DNA of 64,000 nucleotides from positions 1 to 64,000 of the forward strand of contig JBCCHV010000013.1 of the NCBI GenBank assembly GCA_039028635.1, written 5' to 3'. The translations under genes and the position numbers were made by a program. The notes below the pieces were generated by a model. It was not told the origin of the DNA and ran no database searches. It saw nothing but the letters and a program-made list of their open reading frames with translations. This DNA is from Acidobacteriota bacterium (GTDB taxonomy: Bacteria; Acidobacteriota; Thermoanaerobaculia; Multivoradales; JBCCEF01). Positions 45,649-54,089 of the stretch are shown here, piece by piece; the stretch's first letter is position 1; each line of letters begins with the position of its first letter.

Positions 45649-47100
45649 TTAGCGCTCGACCTCGAGGGCGCGGCGCAGCTTGTCGGCAAGGGCCGGGTAG
45701 TCGAGGTCGGCGTCGTGGCCCTCGGCGCAGCGGGTCAGCGCCCAGAGGGCTTGGCGGCGTACCTCGGAGTCCGGGTCGTCGAGGGCGTTGGTGAGGGCTT
45801 CGAGGGCGCGGCCGTCCTCGATCATTCCGAGGGCCCAGGCGACCTGCTTGCGGACTGCGGCGTCGGTATCGTTGAGGGCCGAGAGCAGGCCGTCGACGGC
45901 GGCGGGGCTTTCGATCATTCCGAGGCCCCAGGCGGATTGTTCGCGGACCTTGGCCTGGGCATCCTCGAGGCTGCTCAACAGACCCGCGACGGCGGCGGGA
46001 CTCTCGATCATTCCGAGTGCCCAGGCGGCCTGCTCGCGCACCTTGGTGTCGTCGTCTCGCAGCGCGTCCGCGAGTGCCTCGACGGCGCTGGGGGCTTCGA
46101 TCATTCCGAGTGCCCAGGCGGCCTGCTCGCGCACCTTGGCGTCGTCGTCTCGCAGCGCGTCCGCGAGCGCTTCGACGGCGCTGGGGGCTTCGATCATTCC
46201 GAGAGCCCAGGCGGCCTGCCGGCGCACCGGAGCGGCGTCGTCGCCGAGGGCTTGGCCGAGGGCGGGTACAGCCTGCGGCGACTCGATCATTCCGAGCCCC
46301 CAGGCGGCCTGCTCGCGCACCTGCGAATCTCCGTCGCGCAGGGCTCCGTCGAGGGCCGGGACAGCGCTGGGATCTTCGATCATTCCGAGTGCCCAGGCGG
46401 CCTGCTTACGGACTTTTGCTGCGCTGTCCGCGAGGGCCGAGGCAAGACCCTCGACGGCGGCGGGGCTCTCGATCATTCCGAGTGCCCAGGCGGCCTGCTC
46501 GCGGACCTCGGCGAGTCGGTCGTCTCGCAGCCTTCGACCGAGGGCCGGCACAGCCTGCGGCGACTCGATCATTCCGAGAGCCCAGGCAGCCTGTTCGCGC
46601 ACCGCGCCGACCTCATCTCGAAGGGTGGTGATGAGGGGCTTGACGGCTCTCGCGTCTTCGATCATTCCGAGGGCGTAGGCGGCGTTCTCGCGCGCCGCGC
46701 TTGGCGGGCTCTGCAGTCGATCGATCAAGGGCTCGACGACCGCTGCGCCGATTCGTTCCAGGGCTATCGCCGCCTCGCGGCCGGGGGACGTGGGCTCGTC
46801 GCGCCAGCCGATCCAGTTTCTGCCGTCGCGGCACAGGGGGCGCTCCAGGGGGCTGCCGTCGGCGAGGAGCTCGAGGAGGGCGGGTGCCGCTGGCGTGATG
46901 TCGCCGGACTCGAGCTCCGCCAGCTCACAGGCGGCCATGGCGCGGTCGCGCGCGTCCGGGGCGTCGAGTTGGCGGATCAGGCGGTCGAGGCTCGGAGCCG
47001 GCTGCGCCAGCACCAGCGACACGGCGATGAGTGAGAGGACGGTGGCCACGGCGGCTCCGAGAGTCGCGCCCTGGGAGGTCTTGAGCTGCGTTGTCGACAT
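45649..47100 (-). CDS. exported HEAT-repeat protein with WALGMIE repeats
   Basis: 483 residues with a signal-like helix (AAVATVLSLIAVSLVLA). After a less regular N-terminal part (to about 170), eleven HEAT-like units of 31 residues follow. Each has a core such as VREQAAWALGMIESPAAV, and ten units keep the LGMIE core with few changes. The array would form a short superhelix in the periplasm. The same core repeats occur in the M56 peptidase fusion encoded upstream, and both genes carry a TGTTAA...TTAACA dyad. A binding partner or decoy role for that sensor is inference. The high sequence identity among repeats implies recent internal duplication or conversion. Confidence 0.9.
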   Translation of the reverse strand: MSTTQLKTSQGATLGAAVATVLSLIAVSLVLAQPAPSLDRLIRQLDAPDARDRAMAACELAELESGDITPAAPALLELLADGSPLERPLCRDGRNWIGWRDEPTSPGREAAIALERIGAAVVEPLIDRLQSPPSAARENAAYALGMIEDARAVKPLITTLRDEVGAVREQAAWALGMIESPQAVPALGRRLRDDRLAEVREQAAWALGMIESPAAVEGLASALADSAAKVRKQAAWALGMIEDPSAVPALDGALRDGDSQVREQAAWGLGMIESPQAVPALGQALGDDAAPVRRQAAWALGMIEAPSAVEALADALRDDDAKVREQAAWALGMIEAPSAVEALADALRDDDTKVREQAAWALGMIESPAAVAGLLSSLEDAQAKVREQSAWGLGMIESPAAVDGLLSALNDTDAAVRKQVAWALGMIEDGRALEALTNALDDPDSEVRRQALWALTRCAEGHDADLDYPALADKLRRALEVER

Positions 47101-47113
47101 GGGATTTTCCTTT

Positions 47114-47134
47114 CGCCGAGGTCAACCCTCGGCG
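47114..47134 (-). promoter_or_regulatory. 5'-UTR hairpin of the HEAT gene
   Basis: CGCCGAGG and CCTCGGCG form a perfect 8-bp stem around five bases, directly upstream of the ribosome binding site (AAAGGA). It lies four bases from the dyad operator and could affect translation of the exported HEAT protein. Confidence 0.55.
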
Positions 47135-47137
47135 TAG

Positions 47138-47153
47138 TGTTAATAATTTAACA
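47138..47153. promoter_or_regulatory. TGTTAA-TAAT-TTAACA operator
   Basis: A perfect 6-bp dyad with a 4-base spacer lies 38 bases upstream of the HEAT protein start. Both half-sites recur in the region upstream of the blaI-like gene (49631-49663). It is a likely binding site for the BlaI-type repressor. Confidence 0.6.
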
Positions 47154-47203
47154 TTCCGAGGCGAAAAACAACGGGCGACCGGAAGGCCGCCGGCCAGCTT
47201 GCT

Positions 47204-47424
47204 CAGCAGCCTGCTAGCAGGTTGCTGAAAATCTCGTCGGCAACCTGCGACCGGGCCCGAGAGGGCCCGGCGGCGGTAAGCCGCCGCGACGGGAGAGGAG
47301 GCCCAAGAACCGCGGTTCTTGGGCCGGAGCGGGACGCGTAGTCAGGGGCGCGTAGCCCCTCTCGGAAAAAACAGCTAGCAGCGCTGGAAAAGTCGCGAAG
47401 CGGACTTTTTCAGCAGCCTGCTAG
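47204..47424. repeat. structured dispersed repeat, family 1, copy 2 (with partial copy)
   Basis: A full copy at 47214-47424 (211 bp) shares both ends with copy 1 at 8675-8803 but has a longer middle with extra hairpins (GGCCCAAGAACC/GGTTCTTGGGCC). A truncated end of another copy (CAGCAGCCTGCTAG) abuts it at 47204-47217. The first stem differs from copy 1 by a paired change (GCAGGTTGC/GCAACCTGC). The end of the element supplies the TAG stop codon of the M56-HEAT gene. Confidence 0.85.
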
Positions 47425-49220
47425 TGGGAGATTTGACCGACTGCCCAGAGGGCTTGTCGGCGAACCTCGGGGTAGTCGTCGGACATGGCATCGAGCAGGC
47501 CGTCGAGAGCGGCTCGATCTTCGATCATTCCGAGTGTCCAGGCGGCCCTTTCTCGCACCTTCGGCGACGAGTCTCCGGCGAGGACGGTGACGAGATCCCC
47601 GACGGCGGCTTCGCTCTCGATCATTCCGAGGGCCCAGACGGCTTGCTCACGGACCCCATCGACGGGATCTCGGAGGGCGCCCCGCAGATCGTCGACGGCG
47701 TCGGGGCTCTCGATCATTCCGAGGGCCCAGGCGGCCTGCTCGCGAACCGCCGAGCTGTCGTCGTCGAGAGCTGCGCCGATGTCCTCGACGGCGTCGGGGT
47801 TTTCGATCATCCCGAGCGCCCAAGCCGCCTGTTGTCGAACGTTCGCTGCAGGATCCTCGAGGGCCGGGATGAGGGTAGCCACCGCCTCGGGGCTCTCGAT
47901 CATTCCGAGGGCCCAGGCGGCCTGCCCTCGCACGGTGGCGGAGTCATCCCCCGCGAGAGCCCGGGTGAGGGCGGGGATCGCCCTCGTATCCTCCGCCATG
48001 CCGAGGCTGGAAGCGGCCTTGGCCCGCGTCCGCGGCGAGTCGTCGTCGAGGGCCGAGACGAGGGCGTTGGTGACTCGTTGGTCGATGGCCGAATCGTCGA
48101 CCGTCGTCTCGACCTTGGTTTCGACCGTCGTCGCCCGCGAGGGACTCTCTTCTTGAGCCCCGACCCGCGGCTGCAGGGCCGCCAAGGGTAGCGCCAGGCA
48201 GAGCAGAGCGAGCACGCCAAGAAGACCGCGTCGTGGCGATTGATTGCGATCGACCCGCGGGTCGAGGATGGCGAGCAGGCGACCTTCGAGCTCGCTCGGT
48301 CGCGCCATCGCCACCAGCGCCCAACTCGGGGTCAGGCGACTGCGCACGGCGCGGGCGATGTCCAGCAGATGGCGGGCGTAGTCGGATCCCGCGGTGCCGG
48401 CGGTCAGGACGAGGTCGTCGCAGGCGTGCTCGCGCTCGGTCTGCAGCCGGCGTAGGGCGACCCAGGCGAGCGGGTTGGGCCAGTGGAGCGCCGTCACCAG
48501 CCGGGCCAGGAGCAGCCACTGACAGTCGCGTCGCTTGATGTGGGCGAGCTCGTGAAGGAGCACGACGCGCCGACGGTCGTCGCTCCAGTCTCGAGAGCTC
48601 GTCGGGAGCAGCACCGTCGATTGTCGCAGGCTCCAGGCCATCGGCATGGTGATTCGCGGGTGCTCGACCACCTGGACTCGGGTGCCGAGGTCGAGGCGTC
48701 GGCAGAGGGCGTCGACCTCGGCCAGGCGCGCCTCGTCCCGCAGCGGCGCTGCCGTGCGCACCAGTCGTTGGGCGGCGAGGGACGAGAGCAGCAGCCTCAG
48801 CAACAGCAGGCTGCTGCCGAGGAGCCAGATCAACGGCAGGGCGCGGCGCAGATCGAAGCGGCTCGCGAGGGTTGAGGATCGGGTCGGCGAGTCGGCCACC
48901 GGTGCCGGGGTGGTGGGCACGACCGTCGCCGCCGGGACGCCCGTGGGCGTGGCGATCGGCGTCGGAGCTGCGTCGGCCGGGCCGGCGGGCGCCGCGGTCG
49001 GGATCAGGACCGGCAGCTCCCAGCTCGGCAGGACCAGGGAGAGCAGCGGCAGGGTCAGCACGGCCACCAGGGCGGTCGTCCAGAGGCGATGGCGGGCCGC
49101 CGCTGAGGCGCGCCGGAGGGCCAGCGAAAGGACCCAGGCGAGGAGCAGAAGAAGGGTTGCCTTCAGCCCATAGTCGAGCGCCGTCGCCAGGCTGAGTGAG
49201 CTCGCGAGAAGGTCGATCAT
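47421..49220 (-). CDS. M56 (BlaR-like) membrane peptidase fused to HEAT-repeat sensor
   Basis: 599 residues. Membrane helices lie near 20-37, 48-66, 127-150 and 332-350. The M56 peptidase domain holds HELAH at 223-227 and a downstream Glu in TEREHACDDLV. In BlaR1/MecR1 the last helix is followed by an extracytoplasmic penicillin-binding sensor. Here it is followed by about seven HEAT units (380-599) with the core WALGMIES. The gene overlaps blaI by four bases. It probably senses an extracytoplasmic cue and cleaves or triggers loss of the BlaI-type repressor. The stop codon TAG is formed by the flanking repeat element, so the original C-terminus may have been altered by the insertion. Confidence 0.92.
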   Translation of the reverse strand: MIDLLASSLSLATALDYGLKATLLLLLAWVLSLALRRASAAARHRLWTTALVAVLTLPLLSLVLPSWELPVLIPTAAPAGPADAAPTPIATPTGVPAATVVPTTPAPVADSPTRSSTLASRFDLRRALPLIWLLGSSLLLLRLLLSSLAAQRLVRTAAPLRDEARLAEVDALCRRLDLGTRVQVVEHPRITMPMAWSLRQSTVLLPTSSRDWSDDRRRVVLLHELAHIKRRDCQWLLLARLVTALHWPNPLAWVALRRLQTEREHACDDLVLTAGTAGSDYARHLLDIARAVRSRLTPSWALVAMARPSELEGRLLAILDPRVDRNQSPRRGLLGVLALLCLALPLAALQPRVGAQEESPSRATTVETKVETTVDDSAIDQRVTNALVSALDDDSPRTRAKAASSLGMAEDTRAIPALTRALAGDDSATVRGQAAWALGMIESPEAVATLIPALEDPAANVRQQAAWALGMIENPDAVEDIGAALDDDSSAVREQAAWALGMIESPDAVDDLRGALRDPVDGVREQAVWALGMIESEAAVGDLVTVLAGDSSPKVRERAAWTLGMIEDRAALDGLLDAMSDDYPEVRRQALWAVGQISH

Positions 49221-49612
49221 GGCTGCTCCTCACGCTCGCGGGCGGCCTGGATCAGTCCCTCGAGTCGGTCGAGCTCGGCATCCGAAAGGTGCGGTGCCGA
49301 GTCGTCGAGGAGGGCGGCCATCGCCTTTTCCGGGGAACCGTCGAAGAAGGTGGTCACCAGGCGCTTCAAGGCCGATTTCTTGGCTCGCTCCTTGGTCACC
49401 GTGGGCTGATAGAGGTAGCGCGGGCCGTCCTGCCAGTGGCGGACGTGCCCCTTGTCGACCAGGATTCTCAAGTGGGTGCGCACCGCCGAATCGCTCGGGG
49501 CGTCGGCCATGGCACCACGGATCTCGGCGGCGGTCGCCTGGCCGCGCTGGAAAAGCACGTCCATGATCTGGCGTTCCCTTCGACTCAGTTGATGCTCTAG
49601 TGGTTCGGCCAT
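49217..49612 (-). CDS. BlaI/MecI-family transcriptional repressor
   Basis: 131 residues. It has the winged-helix BlaI pattern: LSRRERQIMDVLFQRGQATAAEIRGAM, then the recognition segment SDSAVRTHLRILVDKGHVRH and wing GPRYLYQPTV, then a dimerisation helix with the KSALKRLVTTFFDGSPEKAMAALL motif. It would repress its own operon and be inactivated through the M56 protein. The overlap with the M56 gene (ATGA) supports co-expression. A TGTTAA...TTAACA dyad lies directly upstream. Confidence 0.94.
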   Translation of the reverse strand: MAEPLEHQLSRRERQIMDVLFQRGQATAAEIRGAMADAPSDSAVRTHLRILVDKGHVRHWQDGPRYLYQPTVTKERAKKSALKRLVTTFFDGSPEKAMAALLDDSAPHLSDAELDRLEGLIQAAREREEQP

Positions 49613-49630
49613 GTGGGCTCCGGTCTTGGG

Positions 49631-49663
49631 TGTTAAGAAATTCGCACTGCCAATTTTTTAACA
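49631..49663. promoter_or_regulatory. long dyad operator upstream of the blaI-like gene
   Basis: TGTTAAGAAATT and AATTTTTTAACA are inverted around a 9-base spacer. The outer TGTTAA/TTAACA half-sites match the tighter dyad at 47138-47153. It lies 19 bases upstream of the repressor start, as expected for an autoregulated BlaI operator. Confidence 0.65.
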
Positions 49664-49698
49664 TCTCGCTGCCGGCGCTGTCAACCGAGGTTCCCTTT

Positions 49699-51192
49699 CT
49701 AAGGCAGGACGGTCGACCAGGCGCCGGTACTGCCGGACTCGAAGCCGTCGCCGAAGATCTCGCTGCAGTCGCCGGGACCGCAAACCTCGAAGGCGCCGAG
49801 GTCGAGGGGATCATCCACCGGCCGAGGAGTGCTGCCCTGGTGCTTGCGGTAGTGGCGCACCGGCAGGTGATCCGGCATCACGGCGGCCGGCAGGGCGGCG
49901 CCGGCATCCTCGCTGCCGGACCCCGACAGGAGGCCGAAGTCCTGACTGCCGAGGTCAAGGAAGCCGGGATCACTGCCGGTGATTCCGGTGTTGTCGTCGA
50001 TCACGACGCCACCGCCGGAGCTGTGGTTTTCGACGAAGCCCGGTTTGGTCCAGTTGCGGCTCAGGGAGAGGGTGCCGTCGCCGTTGAGCATTGCCAGACG
50101 CGAGCCGGTGGCGGTGGTGAAGAGGATGTTCTGGCGCACGTCGGCGTTCTCCGCCGCCGACGACAAACGCAGCAGCGTGGTGTTGCCGCTGCGGGTCGAG
50201 ACCACCGTGTTGTGGAAGAAGTAGAGGTCGCCCTGCCGGTAGTTGGCGAGCGTGCCGCTGTCACCACCGTAGTGGACGACCTGGCTGTTGCCGGCACCGT
50301 CGGGCTCGATCAGCACGTTGCCGTAGACGAAAGTCTCCCGATACCTCGGATCGTTGATCAGGGTGCTGCTGCCGGACTCCACCAGGTCGAGCTGTCGATT
50401 GCCGCCCTCGATCCAGTTGTAGCGCACCACCAAACCGGCCGAGCGGTCCTTCAGGTTGTTGCCGCCGGCGCCGCTGCGCAGCGGCCCGAAGCGATTCTCC
50501 TGGTAGGTGATGCCGAGGGCTTCGGTGTAGCTGTTGTGCTCGAAGATGCTGCCCACGATGCCGTTGTCGTAGAGGTGGTTCCCTGTGATCAGCACGTTTT
50601 GGGTCTGGCCGCCGAAGGCGCCGATGAACAGTCCGTTGCCCGAGTCGTGGAGCACACAGTCTCGGATCGTCAAGTGCTCGGCTTTTTCGACGTAAATGGC
50701 CGCCGCATTGCTCGAGTAGGTCTGGCTCGAGCCGCCGTCGTCGGTGAAGGTAAAGGGCGGTCGGCCGGAGCGAATCTCCAGGCCCTCGATCACCAGGTGC
50801 CCGGGCAGCCCGTCCGGCGGCGTGTTCGAGCCGCCGATCTTGATCACGCCGCGAACCTCGTTCCAGAAGTTGAGGCCGCTCGCCGTCACCGCGCCGTTGC
50901 CATCGATCACCGGTTGTTCGCCGTTGGGGCCGGGCAGCCCGCGAATCACGATCGGCTGGGTCGCGGTGCCGCGGCGGTTGATCACCCATTTCTCGGCGTA
51001 GGGCGTCGCGCGCCAGTGAATCAACACGCGATCACCGGCTTGGAGAGTCGCCCAGGGGACCTCGCCGATGGAGGTCGCCGCCTGCCCCGGACCGACGTGG
51101 TAGTCGGTGGCCGAGGCGGCGACGGAGAGAAAGCAGCCAATGACCGCGGTGACGAGAGTGCGGCGCAGCGGCCGGAGCGTGATCAAATCCAC
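49699..51192 (-). CDS. secreted parallel beta-helix protein with DGFESG tail
   Basis: 497 residues from a GTG with GAGAGGA upstream and a signal peptide (LVTAVIGCFLSVAASA). Right-handed beta-helix coils dominate from about 110 to 400, with ladder motifs such as HLVIEGLEIRSG, HLTIRDCVLHDSGNGLFIGAF and NVLITGNHLYDNGI, as in pectate-lyase-like proteins. Catalytic residues of a known lyase family cannot be assigned. The last 19 residues begin IFGDGFESG with Trp at position 14. It probably binds or cleaves polysaccharide outside the cell. It follows the DinB-like gene on the same strand, 16 bases after its end. Confidence 0.88.
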   Translation of the reverse strand: MDLITLRPLRRTLVTAVIGCFLSVAASATDYHVGPGQAATSIGEVPWATLQAGDRVLIHWRATPYAEKWVINRRGTATQPIVIRGLPGPNGEQPVIDGNGAVTASGLNFWNEVRGVIKIGGSNTPPDGLPGHLVIEGLEIRSGRPPFTFTDDGGSSQTYSSNAAAIYVEKAEHLTIRDCVLHDSGNGLFIGAFGGQTQNVLITGNHLYDNGIVGSIFEHNSYTEALGITYQENRFGPLRSGAGGNNLKDRSAGLVVRYNWIEGGNRQLDLVESGSSTLINDPRYRETFVYGNVLIEPDGAGNSQVVHYGGDSGTLANYRQGDLYFFHNTVVSTRSGNTTLLRLSSAAENADVRQNILFTTATGSRLAMLNGDGTLSLSRNWTKPGFVENHSSGGGVVIDDNTGITGSDPGFLDLGSQDFGLLSGSGSEDAGAALPAAVMPDHLPVRHYRKHQGSTPRPVDDPLDLGAFEVCGPGDCSEIFGDGFESGSTGAWSTVLP

Positions 51193-51207
51193 TGCCGTCC
51201 TCTCGGA

Positions 51208-51771
51208 TCAGTTCTGGGGTTGGCTCCAGGGCGGCACGATGCCCATCGAGCGGGTGTAGGCGATCGCCTGACCGAGGTGCTCGTGGGCGTGGCCGAGGAG
51301 CACCATGTAGTAGGCCCGCTTGGGCTGCGGCGCCCCGAAGAGCTGGACCTCCGTGTCGAGGTCTTCGAGGGAAGCGAGGGCCTGGGTGACGTAGGCGAAG
51401 GACTCCTCGAGCTTTGCGATGACCTCTTTCTTGGTGGTGATGTCCTTCTCCAACTGCTGCAGGGTGGCGTACGGATTGTCGCCCATCTCGAGGCCTTCCG
51501 GCGGCGTCGCGCCGAGCGAAACCGGCAGCAGGAGGTTGGCGCCGACGATGTGCATGTAGACCTCGCTGACGGTGCGCACCTCGACGTTCGGGCGCCAGCC
51601 GAACATGTCTTCCGGGGTGGCTTCGGCCAGGGCGACGATCTTCTTGGCCGTCGCTTCGAGGTTGGCGTTGACGGACGCCTTGAGGGCCTCGTCGCCGCCT
51701 TCGGCGAAGGCGCTCGGCGCCAGAGCGAGGATTAGCATGAGGGTGACCGGTACGAGCTTGCGGTATTTCAT
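51208..51771 (-). CDS. exported DinB-family protein
   Basis: 187 residues with a signal peptide (LVPVTLMLILALAPSAFA). The four-helix DinB/YfiT-like fold is indicated by the His ligands in VSEVYMHIVGANLL and LLGHAHEHLGQAIAY. Members bind a divalent metal and include thiol-dependent enzymes; many have unknown roles. Export is less common for this family. It is divergent from the beta-helix gene at 52010 and precedes the beta-helix gene 49699-51192, possibly as a two-gene unit. Confidence 0.88.
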   Translation of the reverse strand: MKYRKLVPVTLMLILALAPSAFAEGGDEALKASVNANLEATAKKIVALAEATPEDMFGWRPNVEVRTVSEVYMHIVGANLLLPVSLGATPPEGLEMGDNPYATLQQLEKDITTKKEVIAKLEESFAYVTQALASLEDLDTEVQLFGAPQPKRAYYMVLLGHAHEHLGQAIAYTRSMGIVPPWSQPQN

Positions 51772-52009
51772 CAGTTCGGCTCCGTGGCTGTCTGGGTCCG
51801 GGGCTTGAAACCTTGGTGGGGCCGACCGGCGGGCGGTCGGGCAGTTTGGAGTCTATCGCGCTGCCCTCGGACCGCTCGCCGCGACCTCGCTGCTCGGCTC
51901 GGCTCGGGTGAAGGTCTGCCTCGGCCCGAGTTTCGTATTCTTGGATGCCGAGGGGTCGCCGCCGGGTGCTCGTCGCGGGTGTCCCGGGAGCAGAGCCCGG
52001 CGAAAAACC

Positions 52010-54019
52010 ATGGTCGAGTCCACGAGAGTCTTCGGAAGCCGGCGTTCGATGCGATGGGCCGCGGCTGTCGCCACGATCCTGCTGACCTCGGTCCTGGCCG
52101 TCGCGGTCTGCGGCGAGCCCGATCGCGGCCCTCGCGCGGCGGCCGCCGCCGGGCAGCAGCAAGCCTCGGCGGAAAATCTCGTGCAGCGCTTCCCGGCGCC
52201 GCCGAACGCCCGGCCGAGCCAGCGATTCTCGCTGCGGGTCGAGGGGCAGCCGGTGTTCGTGGAAGAAGATCGGCGGGTCAGCTTCGCGCACTTCGCCTTC
52301 GCCGGCGAGGTGGTCGTCGAGGTCGAGCTCGACGAGCCCTTCGAGAGCTTCACCCTCAGCCCGGCGCGATCCGAGATCTCGGCGCAGATGGAAGGCCGCC
52401 TCCTGACCTTCACCCTGCGCCGTCCCCAGCGCTTGGTGCTGCACGAGGTAAACGGCGAGGAAGCGGACTTCATCCTCGAGGAACGACTGCTGATCTTCGC
52501 CGATCCGATTCCGGAGCCTGCCGAGCAGGTGGCACCTCCGCCCTGGCGACGGTCCAGCGAGCTCGCCATCGACGACGGTGGCGAGGTCGACGTCACGGCG
52601 GCGATTCAGAACGCCCTCGACGCGCTGTCGCAGGCCGGCGGCGGCACGCTGGTGATGGCGCCGGGTCTCTATCGCGTGCAGTCGCTGTTCCTGCGCGACG
52701 ACGTCGCCCTTTACCTCGAAGGCGGAGCGCGCCTGCAGGCTTCCGACGAACCGTCCGAAGAGGACGCCATGATCAAGTTCTTCGGGGTCGACAACGCCCA
52801 CCTCCTGGGGCCCGGGTCGGTGGATGCCAATGGCGTTTTCCTGCGCTATCAGCGCGGCAAGTCCTGGTCCATCGTGCGTGCCGACAACGCTTCCAACAGC
52901 AGCCTCGACACGGTGACCTTGCTCGACCCGAGCGCCTTTGCGGTGTGGATTCGTGACTCCGAGCGGTGGCGCATGACGCAGACCAAGCAGATCGACTTCG
53001 CCAACCGCGACCTGGAGAGCAACGGCGGCGAGGACGGGATCGATCCGGACGCCTCGCGCCACGTGTTGATCGAGCAGTGCTTCGTCTATGCCGGCGACGA
53101 CGCCACCGCGATCAAGGCGATCAGCCCCCGCTGGCCGGTGATCGAGGACATCACCCTGCGCTCGAACGTGATCTTCAACGCCGCCTTGGGCTCTGGCCTC
53201 GGCATCGGCAGCCAGCTCGAACGCAGCCATCTGCGGCAAATCACCTTCGAGAACAACGATGTGGTGGCGGCGCGCTTTCCGCTCGACGTCAGCATGCGTC
53301 AGGCAACCTCCGGAGAAGATGACGACCCACTGCTCGAGGAGGTCTGGTTCCGCGGCAACCGTTTCGGCAAAAGCCGGGGCTCGGCGGTGTTTCGCGCCCA
53401 GGTGGCGAGGCGGGGAATCTTTCGCGACTTCGTGTTCGAGAACCTCGCCTTCGCGCCCAACCAGGATGGCAACGGTCCCCGGCTGCTGAGCTTCGACCAA
53501 GGCGCGATCACCGGCTGGACCTTCGATGGCGTCGAGCTGGCCTCGGGTCTGGTCGATGGGGTCGGTGACTTCGAAGAGCTCGGCTCAGGGGTCAGTGGCC
53601 TGAGCTTCGCGGACAGCGATCCAGTGGTGGTCGAGGTGCGGGCGTCGGAGGTCGCCTTCACGGAGCGGGACGGCGGCGCGCGAGGTTTTCGCGTGCGCCG
53701 CAGCGCTGACCCCTCCGGCCCGCTCACGGTGCCCTTCGCCCTGCGAGGTACGGCTCGAGAGGGTGACGACTTCGAGCCCCTCGGCCGGGCGGTGACCTTC
53801 CCTTCGGGGGAGAGCGAGGTGTTGATCGTCGTTCGGCCGCGGCGCGACGGGCTCGTCGAAGGCGGGGAAACGCTTCTTCTCACGCTGCACAACGACCACG
53901 GGACGGGCTTCATGGTGGGGCCCGAGTCGCAGGCCCAGATCCTGCTGGTCGATGCCGACCTGTTCGTCGACGGTTTCGAGTCCGGCGATACCAGCGCCTG
54001 GAGCGACGAGCAGTTCTGA
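52010..54019 (+). CDS. secreted GH28-like beta-helix protein with Calx-beta-like domain and DGFESG tail
   Basis: About 669 residues from the ATG at 52010 (an ATG at 52049 is an alternative). A signal segment (WAAAVATILLTSVLAVAVC) precedes an N-terminal beta-domain, then a right-handed beta-helix of the polygalacturonase type from about residue 180 (VDVTAAIQNALDALSQAGGGTLV). GH28-like sites are visible as DGIDPDAS, GDDATAIK and GSGLGIGS; key residues are only partly conserved, so the activity is uncertain. A Calx-beta-like domain follows, then the 19-residue tail LFVDGFESGDTSAW. It probably acts on a polysaccharide outside the cell. Confidence 0.87.
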   Translation: MVESTRVFGSRRSMRWAAAVATILLTSVLAVAVCGEPDRGPRAAAAAGQQQASAENLVQRFPAPPNARPSQRFSLRVEGQPVFVEEDRRVSFAHFAFAGEVVVEVELDEPFESFTLSPARSEISAQMEGRLLTFTLRRPQRLVLHEVNGEEADFILEERLLIFADPIPEPAEQVAPPPWRRSSELAIDDGGEVDVTAAIQNALDALSQAGGGTLVMAPGLYRVQSLFLRDDVALYLEGGARLQASDEPSEEDAMIKFFGVDNAHLLGPGSVDANGVFLRYQRGKSWSIVRADNASNSSLDTVTLLDPSAFAVWIRDSERWRMTQTKQIDFANRDLESNGGEDGIDPDASRHVLIEQCFVYAGDDATAIKAISPRWPVIEDITLRSNVIFNAALGSGLGIGSQLERSHLRQITFENNDVVAARFPLDVSMRQATSGEDDDPLLEEVWFRGNRFGKSRGSAVFRAQVARRGIFRDFVFENLAFAPNQDGNGPRLLSFDQGAITGWTFDGVELASGLVDGVGDFEELGSGVSGLSFADSDPVVVEVRASEVAFTERDGGARGFRVRRSADPSGPLTVPFALRGTAREGDDFEPLGRAVTFPSGESEVLIVVRPRRDGLVEGGETLLLTLHNDHGTGFMVGPESQAQILLVDADLFVDGFESGDTSAWSDEQF

Positions 54020-54089
54020 GCCGTCGGTCGGCGGCGTCGCTCGGGGTTGGGTAGACTGGGCCGGTACTTGACGGAGAGCCTCTGGCGCC

